Positions 1-6,431 of a stretch of DNA of 16,750 nucleotides are shown in pieces (position 1 is the stretch's first letter; each line of letters opens with the position of its first letter). This DNA is from an uncultured Oscillospiraceae bacterium (GTDB lineage Bacteria; Bacillota; Clostridia; Oscillospirales; JAAYXM01). The notes under the pieces are model-generated. The model saw only the letters and a program-made list of their open reading frames with translations. It searched no databases and was not told the DNA's origin. The position numbers and the translations under genes are program-made. The stretch spans positions 1-16,750 of the forward strand of contig CAKUEM010000037.1 of the NCBI GenBank assembly GCA_934646115.1. The letters run 5' to 3'.

Positions 1-594
1 TCTTGGTTTAGGTCAAAATATGCTTGTGATGTGTATTGTGACCCTCGGTCGCTGTGGAGGGTTAGTCCATCAGCGACCTTCTCTTTTTTGCAGGCATCCC
101 GAATGGTATCCGTCACCAGTGAAGAGGTCATATCGCCGCCGATCCGGTAAGCCAAAACCATTTTCCCACACAGATCCGGCACGGCACACATGTTGGCTGT
201 AGGAATATAGGTAATATCAAGCGGTTAGGAAACGGTTGGGCAAAGGCGCGCTACAACAGATTCGGACGGCCTGTTGGTAATGCCGATACGGCTTGCGGCG
301 GCGTACCTGTGAAAGCAGATCAAGCTTGCGCATTACACGCAAAACGGCTTTGAGATTGACATTTTTGCCATGCTGTCGTTTCAGCCATCGGCGAACACGG
401 CGGCAGCCATAGGTTTGTTTACAACGCTGTTGGCAGTCGATGATCAGATCAATAAGCCATTGATCTCTGGCTGGCTTGCCCTGCCGTTTTCGCCAGGCAT
501 AGTAGCCGCTGCGGGAAACTTCAAATATACGGCACATTAGTCCGATCGGATATTTTCCGCGAAAACGCTCGATCACACGGTATTTCAGCTTCAC
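1..594 (-). pseudogene. IS3-family transposase OrfB, disrupted and cut by the window edge
   Basis: OrfB is the DDE integrase-like catalytic subunit. The first about 110 residues from the GTG at 594 are intact and include the HTH_21-like region (KQTYGCRRVRRWLKRQ). Reading then breaks. Near 261-262 one base appears lost: shifting frame restores NLL before a TAG at 251-253, then RAFAQPFPNR. A further loss of about 10 bases near 219-220 shifts frame again to DITYIPTANMCAVPDLCGK, holding the first catalytic Asp, and on to LHSDRGSQYTSQAYF (about 20-65) with the second catalytic Asp. The third catalytic Glu would lie beyond the left edge. That the family motifs line up across three frames shows recent decay of one gene rather than chance. 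Sequencing error could explain a single indel but hardly all three lesions. Confidence 0.82.
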
Positions 595-893
595 CTCCTC
601 CCAGCTTCGGACAGAAAATTTCGCAGCAGCTCCACCTGCATGCGCAGTTCAATCAGTTCGTTATTTCGCTTTTGTTCTTCATTGAGCAGACCTTTGCGCG
701 GCCGACCCTTCGGTTGCGGAACATAGCCGTTGGCGATCAGTCGCTGTTTGCGGTTTTGGCGCTTGACGAGACCTTTTATTTGCTCCTTACTCAGCCCGAA
801 ACGGGCACCGATCTCTCGGTTCGTTTCTCCTGCGGCTTTTCGCCGGAACACTTCTTCGCTAAGCGTCTCTACTTTTGTATATTGTCTGGACAT
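591..893 (-). CDS. IS3-family transposase OrfA (helix-turn-helix protein)
   Basis: This 100-residue protein is the DNA-binding subunit of an IS3-type transposase. A helix-turn-helix is visible at about residues 25-48 (EIGARFGLSKEQIKGLVKR), followed by a basic stretch (PKGRPRKG at 61-68) and a C-terminal leucine-heptad coiled coil at about 78-94 (ELIELRMQVELLRNFL), the usual oligomerisation helix. I chose the ATG at 893 (MSRQYTK) because AGGAGGTG lies 7-8 bases upstream; an in-frame start at 947 lies outside the hairpin and has no such site. The stop overlaps the start of orfB by four bases (GTGA). The AGGAGG before the start is inside a perfect inverted repeat, which may limit translation of read-through transcripts. 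The frame itself is intact, unlike orfB. Confidence 0.82.
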   Translation of the reverse strand: MSRQYTKVETLSEEVFRRKAAGETNREIGARFGLSKEQIKGLVKRQNRKQRLIANGYVPQPKGRPRKGLLNEEQKRNNELIELRMQVELLRNFLSEAGRR

Positions 894-896
894 GAC

Positions 897-938
897 AGCA
901 CCTCCTGTTGCAGTTTCTATTCTACAACAGGAGGTGCT
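897..938 (-). promoter_or_regulatory. Inverted repeat covering the orfA ribosome binding site
   Basis: Two perfect 14-base arms (AGCACCTCCTGTTG at 897-910 and CAACAGGAGGTGCT at 925-938) flank a 14-base loop. Read on the minus strand, the 3' arm contains AGGAGGTG, the ribosome binding site of orfA, so a transcript entering from outside the element would fold and hide it. Transcripts starting inside the loop or the 3' arm would not. This kind of protection against impinging transcription is known from other insertion sequences such as IS10 and IS50; its role here is inferred. On the plus strand the hairpin is followed by seven T residues and could also act as a terminator. Confidence 0.7.
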
Positions 939-1030
939 TTTTTTCACTGTCCGTTTTTGGGGGTATAGTCCAAACAGAATACAGGCACTGTGTCTTTTTT
1001 CTATCCCGAAGACTGTGATTTTTGATCATA

Positions 1031-1066
1031 AAAAATATCCTGCGGTTTTCCCGCAGGATATTTTTA
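1031..1066 (-). terminator. Intrinsic terminator of gap
   Basis: Perfect 15-base arms (AAAAATATCCTGCGG at 1031-1045 and its complement at 1051-1065) enclose a 5-base loop. On the minus strand the hairpin ends in a U-rich tail 13 bases past the gap stop. The A/T flanks are symmetrical, so it may also stop transcription coming from the insertion sequence side. Confidence 0.92.
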
Positions 1067-1078
1067 TAAAAGCAAAGC

Positions 1079-2089
1079 TTACTTGTGGTCAACCGAGTAC
1101 ATATGACGGATGAGGTCGACAACCTTGTTGGAATAACCCCACTCGTTATCATACCAGGAAACGACCTTCACGAAGGTCGGGGAGAGCATGATGCCTGCAT
1201 CCGCATCAAAGACAGAGGTGCGAACCTCGCCTAAGAAGTCGGACGAAACAACAGCGTCTTCGGTGTAGCCGAGGATACCCTTCATCGAGGTCTCAGAAGC
1301 TTCCTTCATCGCCTTGCAGATTTCCTCATACGTGGTCTCCTTCGCGAGACGAACGGTCAGGTCAACAACGGAAACGTCCAGCGTCGGAACGCGGAAGGAC
1401 ATACCGGTGAGCTTGCCGTTTAATTCCGGAATAACCTTGCCGACAGCCTTCGCAGCGCCGGTCGAGGACGGAATGATGTTGCCCGCAGCAGCGCGGCCGC
1501 CTCTCCAGTCCTTCTTGGACGGGCCGTCAACCGTCTTCTGGGTAGCGGTGGTGGAGTGAACGGTGGTCATCAGACCTTCGATGATGCCGAATTTATCGTT
1601 TAATACCTTGGAGATCGGCGCCAAGCAGTTCGTGGTGCAGGACGCGTTGGAAACGATGTTCATGTCGCTCGTGTAGGTGTCGTTGTTGACGCCCATAACG
1701 AACATCGGAGCATCTGCCGACGGAGCGGAGATGACAACCTTTTTTGCGCCGCCCTTGAAGTGCGCGCTTGCCGCCTCGCTCTTCGTAAAGACGCCGGTGG
1801 ACTCTACGACGTACTCTGCGCCGCACTCGCTCCACGGAATCTCTGCCGGATCCTTGCAAGCATAGACCATGATCTTCTTGCCGTTTACGGTGATGGAGTT
1901 TGCATCGTAGCTGATCTCGCCATCGAACTGACCATGCATCGAATCGTAACGGAGCATGTACGCCATGTACTCCGGATCGATGAACGGATCGTTGATGCCG
2001 ACAAACTCAACGTCAGACGCGTTGATGTTCGAACGGAAAACCAGACGACCGATGCGGCCAAAACCATTGATACCAATTTTGATACTCAT
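1079..2089 (-). CDS. gap: Glyceraldehyde-3-phosphate dehydrogenase, type I
   Basis: This 336-residue enzyme oxidises and phosphorylates glyceraldehyde 3-phosphate to 1,3-bisphosphoglycerate with NAD+ in glycolysis, as a cytosolic homotetramer. The NAD-binding Rossmann motif NGFGRIGR is at residues 8-15, and Asp34 in GINDPF fits NAD rather than NADP use. The catalytic site SNASCTTNC (147-155) has Cys151. The S-loop (KKDWRGGRAAAGNIIPSS) and the C-terminal WYDNEWGYS are present. Length is normal. The ATG at 2089 follows AGGAGG at good spacing. The gene has its own promoter and terminator and is not next to pgk or tpi here. The run NDPFIDPEYM and the C-terminal half resemble the GapA/eukaryotic GapC branch more than the classic Bacillus GapA style; that is an impression from motifs, not a tree. 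Confidence 0.97.
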   Translation of the reverse strand: MSIKIGINGFGRIGRLVFRSNINASDVEFVGINDPFIDPEYMAYMLRYDSMHGQFDGEISYDANSITVNGKKIMVYACKDPAEIPWSECGAEYVVESTGVFTKSEAASAHFKGGAKKVVISAPSADAPMFVMGVNNDTYTSDMNIVSNASCTTNCLAPISKVLNDKFGIIEGLMTTVHSTTATQKTVDGPSKKDWRGGRAAAGNIIPSSTGAAKAVGKVIPELNGKLTGMSFRVPTLDVSVVDLTVRLAKETTYEEICKAMKEASETSMKGILGYTEDAVVSSDFLGEVRTSVFDADAGIMLSPTFVKVVSWYDNEWGYSNKVVDLIRHMYSVDHK

Positions 2090-2134
2090 TTTGTTTTCCT
2101 CCTGTTTTTTATTCGCAATAACAGTTCAACTGAT

Positions 2135-2163
2135 AGTATATACTAAATTGCGCTCGTTTACAA
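2135..2163 (-). promoter_or_regulatory. Sigma-A type promoter of gap
   Basis: On the minus strand TTGTAA (2163-2158) and TATACT (2140-2135) are separated by exactly 17 bases, about 45 bases upstream of the gap start. The -10 region lies in the palindrome AGTATATACT. Confidence 0.75.
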
Positions 2164-2215
2164 GTTTTTTTGTTAAAAAATCGACACATCTTTTTGAAAA
2201 CTTTTATCAGAAATA

Positions 2216-2244
2216 TTGTGCGTTTTACCAAAAAGGAGTATAAT
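2216..2244 (+). promoter_or_regulatory. Sigma-A type promoter of the kinase-like gene
   Basis: TTGTGC (2216-2221) and a perfect TATAAT (2239-2244) are 17 bases apart, about 40 bases upstream of the TTG start at 2284. The promoter is divergent from that of gap, with only about 50 bases between the two -35 elements. Confidence 0.68.
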
Positions 2245-2283
2245 AACTTCGAATGAACCATAAATTTTTCAGGAGGCGATACC

Positions 2284-3465
2284 TTGAACGTGCGGAATGC
2301 ATCAAAGAATGAGAGAAAGGCGGACGATTTGGTTTGTTCACAACTGATTTCATTTTACGAACGAGCGCCGGAAGGACTTTTGATTATTAAACACGATGTG
2401 ATCATGCATGCGAATCAGACGGTCAATTCGTGGTTCTCCATGAATTTGACCGAGCGGAAGATCGATGCAGTTCTCGATCCTGAGCTGCTTGCGCAGATCC
2501 GCGCAGGGCTGGAGCAGGCAGATGACGCGGTTTATGAGAATGTGGAGGTCGCCGGGCGGAGCACGGTCATTCACGCGATAAAAATGTCGGGCGGCTATGT
2601 TCTGCTGCTGCACGCGCTGTGTTCTGAGGCGGAGCAAAAGCGCCGCGCGCAATTTTCTGCGCAAACGATCCGATCGCTTGCAATTCTGTTCCGAGATCCG
2701 ATGACCACGGTGACGACCGCGCTTGAAACTCTGCGGCATCGACTGCCGGGCGATGTCTATCAAGGCGTGGAAAAATATATTGAAATCATCAACCAGCGCT
2801 GTTTTTCTACGTTGAAAAGCGCGGAAATGATCTGCGAAGAGGCGGAATATCTCTGCGGCCGCGGGGAAAATTCTTTCCATACAAGCTGCGATATTTGCCG
2901 GCTGCTGCATGGCGTGGAGGGGCAAATCAACCGCGCGCTGCCTGAAACAAGCGGGAAAATCACGCTTCGCGAGATTCCGGAGATGCACATGGTCGCCTGT
3001 AACGCGGTGCAAATCGAGCGCGCGATATATTGCGTGATCTCCGCTCTGCTGCAAGGGCAAACCGCGCCGCGCCGGGTGGAGATCGATCTGGAATGCAGGG
3101 AGGATCGGACGCTCATTCATTTTTACAGCGGAAAGACAACGTGGGGCAGCGAATATTTGCAATTTGTACAGAAAAAGCGCGAGGGATATCTCACGGAGGA
3201 CATCCAGCGTTATGGATATGACATGCTGCGCGTCGGCAATATTATGGAGCTGCATGGCGGGCAAGTCATGATCGAAACCGAGCGTGAGGATGGATGTCAC
3301 GTGACGCTCGTGCTGCCGTATCATGAGCCGTCGCTGCACATGGCGGAGCTGCAGACGCGATGGGAAGGGTGCTGCACGATCTTGACGCAGCTCAGCGACA
3401 TTCTGCCGGAAAATGCATATGCGCCGCGCAAAGAAACGCGCAGCAGGCGAAATACCGAGCGGTGA
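2284..3465 (+). CDS. PAS and histidine-kinase-like protein, probable pseudokinase
   Basis: This 393-residue cytosolic protein has no membrane segment or signal peptide. Residues about 20-112 look like a PAS sensor domain. About 125-190 resemble a HisKA dimerisation helix, but the place of the phospho-accepting histidine reads LAILFRDPMTTV with no His. About 230-345 resemble an HATPase_c domain that keeps the late motif (GYDMLRVGNIMELHGGQVMIE, cut here at 312-331) but has no DxGxG box (YSGKTTWG instead) and no N-box Asn (AIYCVISALL). So it probably senses or binds something without phosphorylating, for example as a scaffold or a decoy dimer partner. The TTG start at 2284 follows AGGAGG with a 7-base gap. 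It is monocistronic, divergent from gap, and ends in a hairpin. Function is unknown; the domain calls are by eye. Confidence 0.72.
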   Translation: MNVRNASKNERKADDLVCSQLISFYERAPEGLLIIKHDVIMHANQTVNSWFSMNLTERKIDAVLDPELLAQIRAGLEQADDAVYENVEVAGRSTVIHAIKMSGGYVLLLHALCSEAEQKRRAQFSAQTIRSLAILFRDPMTTVTTALETLRHRLPGDVYQGVEKYIEIINQRCFSTLKSAEMICEEAEYLCGRGENSFHTSCDICRLLHGVEGQINRALPETSGKITLREIPEMHMVACNAVQIERAIYCVISALLQGQTAPRRVEIDLECREDRTLIHFYSGKTTWGSEYLQFVQKKREGYLTEDIQRYGYDMLRVGNIMELHGGQVMIETEREDGCHVTLVLPYHEPSLHMAELQTRWEGCCTILTQLSDILPENAYAPRKETRSRRNTER

Positions 3466-3477
3466 ATACTTGCGTAT

Positions 3478-3511
3478 AAAAAGAACCGACATTCTTTGTC
3501 GGTTCTTTTTT
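3478..3511. terminator. Bidirectional terminator shared by the kinase-like gene and tatD
   Basis: Arms AAAAAGAACCGAC (3478-3490) and GTCGGTTCTTTTT (3498-3510) with a 7-base loop lie between two convergent genes. There is a U-run on both strands: the kinase-like gene stops at 3465 and tatD at 3513. Confidence 0.92.
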
Positions 3512-3512
3512 A

Positions 3513-4274
3513 CTATGAAATGCGGAAAAAGCGCGAGCCGTTTTCATAAGTGATCCGTGCGATCTCTTCGACAGAAACACCGCGCAGCGCGGCAATTTTC
3601 TCCGCAACAAGCGGAACATAACCGGGGAAATTGCGCTTTCCGCGATACGGAACGGGCGCGAGATAGGGCGAATCCGTTTCGATCATGATGCGGTCCTGTG
3701 GCATCCAGGCCGCCACGGCGGGCGCGGCCTTGGCATTTTTAAACGTGATCGCGCCGGTGAACGACAGATAAAACCCGAGTGATATTAAAATTTTTGCGTA
3801 TTCCAGACTGCCGGAATAGCAGTGATACACGATGCTTAAATCGGTAAAATCGCGCAGGATACGCAGGCAATCCTCGTGTGCATCGCGCTCATGGATCACG
3901 ACGGGCAGCTGATACTGCCGCGCAAGCAGCAGTTGGTCGCGCAGGCGCGCCTGCTGTACATCGCGCGGGGAAAGATCATAATAGTAATCAAGCCCGATCT
4001 CGCCGACCGCCTGGATATGCCGCCTGGAAAACAGCGCCGCGAGCGCATCGAGATCTGCATCTGTCATCTGCGCGGTCTCATGCGGATGCACGCCGACCGC
4101 GCCGTAAATAAAATCATACTCTGCGCAAAGCGCAACGGTTCTTTGGGATGAAGCCAGGTCGCTTGATGCATTTAAAACGCGCGTGATCCCAAGCGCGGGC
4201 AGCGCGGCGATCAGTGCTGCGCGGTCTTCATCAAAGCGTTCGTCATCCAGGTGCGCGTGCGTGTCGAAAAACAT
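3513..4274 (-). CDS. tatD: TatD-family metal-dependent hydrolase (DNase)
   Basis: This 253-residue TIM-barrel hydrolase belongs to the TatD family, whose members are metal-dependent 3'-5' exonucleases of DNA and possibly RNA. The family signatures are visible in order: FDTHAHLD at the N-terminus (metal-binding HxH), VGEIGLDYY with the bridging Glu, VIHERDA, YHCYSG, and ETDSPYLAP near the C-terminus. I prefer the ATG at 4274 because it sits 7 bases after AGGAGG; the ATG two codons upstream (4280) is only one base from that site. It has its own promoter and is not next to metG or rsmA, its common partners in Firmicutes. The assignment to the family is firm; the physiological substrate is not known from sequence. 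Confidence 0.93.
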   Translation of the reverse strand: MFFDTHAHLDDERFDEDRAALIAALPALGITRVLNASSDLASSQRTVALCAEYDFIYGAVGVHPHETAQMTDADLDALAALFSRRHIQAVGEIGLDYYYDLSPRDVQQARLRDQLLLARQYQLPVVIHERDAHEDCLRILRDFTDLSIVYHCYSGSLEYAKILISLGFYLSFTGAITFKNAKAAPAVAAWMPQDRIMIETDSPYLAPVPYRGKRNFPGYVPLVAEKIAALRGVSVEEIARITYENGSRFFRIS

Positions 4275-4294
4275 AGTCATTCCTCCTGACAGAT

Positions 4295-4323
4295 AGTATA
4301 GCAGAACTCTGCGCGTCTGTCAT
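4295..4323 (-). promoter_or_regulatory. Sigma-A type promoter of tatD
   Basis: On the minus strand ATGACA (4323-4318) and TATACT (4300-4295) are separated by 17 bases. The -10 lies about 20 bases from the start codon, giving a very short leader that consists almost only of the ribosome binding site. Confidence 0.68.
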
Positions 4324-4420
4324 GAAAAAGTGGAAAAAATGCTAAAAGAAATTTTGGAAAGGCTATTGACTTTGCGCGCCGCACCGTATACACTGAACGC
4401 AACTTGAACCGCAGGTGGGG

Positions 4421-4909
4421 TCAGACGTGAAACCATTTGGCAAGCGACGAAACGGCACAGCCCGGGAAAAGAACGGTTGCTGCACGGCACAGCTTTGTGA
4501 GCTGTGTTTGCGTGTCTGCCTGCGCGTTGCCAAATTGACGCAGGATGCGGTCGGTCTGCTCATCGCCTGCAAACAAAGCAAGCGTATAGCTGCGGTTCAA
4601 ATAAAATAATGTAGAGGGCGGCGCGCACACCCGATACAGGGTGTGTGCGGCGCCTATTGTGCTTTCCAGAGAAGAAAATCGATAGAGCCGGCATTCGGTC
4701 ACGGCGCATTCGGCAAATAAAAGCAAGCCCTCGCTTCGTATGTAAGCCTGCACGCGCAAACGCCCATGCGGCATGAATCCGCGCAGGCGCAATGCGTGGC
4801 GGCACAGGTTAAGCGCGTCCTTTGCGGTCATTTGCGCCGGGGCGCAGGGCAGCTCGCTGTTTGAATAAGAAATCAGAAGATGCGTCGCATCGATTTTTGT
4901 TAGCTCCAT
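4421..4909 (-). CDS. MecA-like adaptor protein (putative)
   Basis: This 162-residue protein has a pattern like the C-terminal domain of MecA/YpbH adaptors, which deliver substrates to the ClpC-ClpP protease. From about residue 75 it reads YRFSSLESTIGAA, then PSTLFYLNRSYTLALF, then ILRQFGNA and a final AVSSLAKWF, matching the family's spacing of conserved aromatic and acidic residues. The N-terminal part (MELTKIDATHLLISYSNSE, then MTAKDALNLCRHALRLRGF) is a plausible substrate-binding half. MecA is usually about 200-220 residues, so this is a short member. The ATG at 4909 follows GGGGGTGA, close to the anti-ribosomal consensus; an in-frame extension up to 5359 is only the antisense of the exporter gene. 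It is divergent from a MATE exporter. Family call is by pattern only. Confidence 0.55.
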   Translation of the reverse strand: MELTKIDATHLLISYSNSELPCAPAQMTAKDALNLCRHALRLRGFMPHGRLRVQAYIRSEGLLLFAECAVTECRLYRFSSLESTIGAAHTLYRVCAPPSTLFYLNRSYTLALFAGDEQTDRILRQFGNAQADTQTQLTKLCRAATVLFPGCAVSSLAKWFHV

Positions 4910-4927
4910 AGGCTCACCCCCGCGCTT

Positions 4928-4956
4928 AGTATACTCGATTTTTGCGCGGGTGGAAA
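4928..4956 (-). promoter_or_regulatory. Promoter of the MecA-like gene, with -10 palindrome shared with the exporter
   Basis: On the minus strand TTTCCA (4956-4951) and TATACT (4933-4928) are 17 bases apart. The -10 is half of the palindrome AGTATACT (4928-4935), which also offers TATACT to the plus strand ahead of the exporter, although no good plus-strand -35 is seen. Confidence 0.5.
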
Positions 4957-4991
4957 TGAAAAATATTTGGCAGTTGTCTGGGGGAAAAGAC

Positions 4992-6314
4992 ATGTTTAAA
5001 AAACAAACCATACTTCGTTTATTTCTTCCCGTTTTTGTTGAAACCATGTCGGTCACGCTGCTCGGCATGGTCAGCGGCGTAATGGTAAGCAGCGTGGGCG
5101 AGGAGGCGATGAGCGCGGTTAGCATCGTCGAAACGTTTAACGCCGTTGTGATGAATTTATTTATCGCGATCGCGACCGGCGTGACCGTGAAGGTGTCGCA
5201 GTATATCGGCAATAGCCGCCCGGTGGACGCACGCCGCGTGGCGGAACAGTCGATCTTTCTGAGCGTGCTGTTTTCCGGCGTACTGGGGCTTGCGATCATT
5301 TTATTCGGAAAGCAGATTCTTGCGCTGCTGTTTGCCGGCGCGGCGGATGGGATCCGCACGCAGGCGAATTCTTATCTGATCGCGTGTGCGGCGAGCTATG
5401 CTTCTTATGCGCTGTTTACGACCTGCAACAGCGTGTTTCGCGGCGTAGGCGACTATAAAATCACGCTGTTTTCCGGCATTTTTATCAACCTGCTGCACGC
5501 GGCGGGCTCGGCGCTTTTGATCTTCGTGTGCCGCTTGGGCGTGCTGGGCGTGGGGCTGTCGCTCGTGTTTTGCCGCACGGTGTGCGGGCTGCTGAATTAT
5601 GCGATCCTGCGCCGCGGAACGAACAAGATCCGCATCGGGTCGATGTTTCAGAGGCTGCAATGGAAGATCGTACGCGCGGTGCTGTTTATCAGTGTCCCGG
5701 CGGCGATCGATTCTGCGGTGTTCAACGGCGGGCGGCTGCTCGTGCAGATTTTTATTGCGCAGGGCGGAACGGTTGCGCTTGCGGCGAATGCGGTGGCAAA
5801 CGGCGTGACCGGGCTGATGCAGATCCCGGCAAATGCGGTCAGCGTGCTGGCGGTCACGATCGCGGGGCAGCATTTCGGCGCACATGATCTGCGCGCCACG
5901 CGCCGCAGTATTTGGAACACGACGCTGTTTTCCAGCGCGCTGGAGCTGCTTGCCTGCGGCTGCGTGTTTCTGTTTCTTGACCCGATCATCGGATTATATC
6001 AGCCGACCGCAGAGGTCGCCGCGCAGACGAAAGATCTGCTGCTGCTCATGATCGCAACCATTCCGCCGCTTTGGAGCTTTGCGTTTGTCATGCCGGCGGG
6101 TCTGCGCGCGACCGGCGATGTGAAATATACGACCACGGTCTCTGTGACGAGCATGTGGGTAATACGCGTATTCTGCGCGTGGCTGCTTGCGGTGCAGCTC
6201 GGCATGGGCGTGATGGGCGTTTGGTATGCGATGGTGCTCGACTGGGTCGTGCGCGCCGTGTTCTATATCGGGCGCACCTGCTCGCATCGGTGGGAGCGGC
6301 TTGACCGCATATGA
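4992..6314 (+). CDS. MATE-family multidrug/cation antiporter
   Basis: This 440-residue integral membrane protein has about 12 hydrophobic segments in two halves, typical of MATE transporters, which export drugs or metabolites in exchange for Na+ or H+. Each half starts with a similar pattern: LRLFLPVFVETMSVTLLGMV near the N-terminus and AVLFISVPAAIDSAVFNGG at about 218-237, followed by related later segments. QYIGNSRP after helix 2 and GQHFGAHD in the second half are the matching polar loop motifs. I chose the ATG at 4992 after GGGGGA; an earlier in-frame GTG at 4950 has no ribosome binding site and adds a polar tail. No terminator follows, so some read-through into hisS is possible. The substrate cannot be told from sequence. 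Confidence 0.9.
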   Translation: MFKKQTILRLFLPVFVETMSVTLLGMVSGVMVSSVGEEAMSAVSIVETFNAVVMNLFIAIATGVTVKVSQYIGNSRPVDARRVAEQSIFLSVLFSGVLGLAIILFGKQILALLFAGAADGIRTQANSYLIACAASYASYALFTTCNSVFRGVGDYKITLFSGIFINLLHAAGSALLIFVCRLGVLGVGLSLVFCRTVCGLLNYAILRRGTNKIRIGSMFQRLQWKIVRAVLFISVPAAIDSAVFNGGRLLVQIFIAQGGTVALAANAVANGVTGLMQIPANAVSVLAVTIAGQHFGAHDLRATRRSIWNTTLFSSALELLACGCVFLFLDPIIGLYQPTAEVAAQTKDLLLLMIATIPPLWSFAFVMPAGLRATGDVKYTTTVSVTSMWVIRVFCAWLLAVQLGMGVMGVWYAMVLDWVVRAVFYIGRTCSHRWERLDRI

Positions 6315-6332
6315 AATGCTGATTGAAATTTC

Positions 6333-6361
6333 TTGACTTTTTGGCGGAAATACTATAAAAT
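6333..6361 (+). promoter_or_regulatory. Sigma-A type promoter of hisS-aspS
   Basis: TTGACT (6333-6338) and TAAAAT (6356-6361) are 17 bases apart in an A/T-rich region downstream of the exporter gene. A start near 6368 would give a leader of about 105 bases. Confidence 0.68.
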
Positions 6362-6401
6362 TTTCTATATTATATATGCATCCGTTGATGCGTTGCGGCG
6401 C

Positions 6402-6431
6402 CACCCTTGCCCCATCGGTGGGGCAGGGGTG
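6402..6431 (+). repeat. GC-rich hairpin in the hisS leader, possible dispersed palindromic repeat
   Basis: Arms CACCCTTGCCCCA (6402-6414) and TGGGGCAGGGGTG (6419-6431) pair over 13 positions with one G-U wobble around the loop TCGG. It has no U-run, so it is not an intrinsic terminator, and it ends 40 bases before the hisS start. A weaker hairpin (GCATC, CGTT, GATGC at 6378-6391) precedes it. The composition resembles short palindromic elements scattered through genomes of this group; only one copy is in the window, so this is an inference. Confidence 0.6.

Larger units (their letters stand above)
1..972 (-). mobile_element. IS3-family insertion sequence, partial, decayed
   Basis: The segment carries the two-gene arrangement of IS3-family elements (orfA with a helix-turn-helix, then orfB with a DDE integrase core in the -1 frame), read on the minus strand. 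It runs off the left edge, so the distal end and any target duplication cannot be seen. The orfA-proximal end is placed near 972, where the minus strand reads TGGACTATACCCCCAAAAAC, similar in style to IS3-family terminal repeats; this boundary is an inference and could be some bases off. The element sits downstream of the gap terminator, in a spot where it interrupts no visible gene. orfB is broken, so the copy is unlikely to move on its own unless helped in trans. Confidence 0.8.

Noticed and set aside
20..968. Plus-strand open frames at 20-202, 672-968 and 730-1113
   Set aside because: They lie antisense to the recognisable transposase genes or the gap terminator and have no ribosome binding site or family motifs.
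2180..2189. Possible Spo0A box (TGTCGA core on the minus strand) between gap and the kinase-like gene
   Set aside because: Only about 7 of 10 positions agree with the consensus, so it is not better than chance in an intergenic region of this composition.
2350..3492. A 380-residue minus-strand open frame across the kinase-like gene
   Set aside because: Same antisense effect; Arg/His-rich, starts inside the terminator hairpin, while the plus-strand frame has domain patterns, a promoter and a ribosome binding site.
4366..4392. TTGACT and TATACA on the plus strand between tatD and the MecA-like gene
   Set aside because: The spacing is only 15 bases and there is no downstream plus-strand gene.
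4626..4645. CACACCC/GGGTGTG inverted repeat
   Set aside because: It is a short 7-bp stem inside the coding part of the MecA-like gene with no other signal around it.
4910..5359. N-terminal extension of the MecA-like gene to 5359
   Set aside because: The extra 150 residues are antisense to the MATE gene, and the promoter and ribosome binding site lie at 4910-4956.
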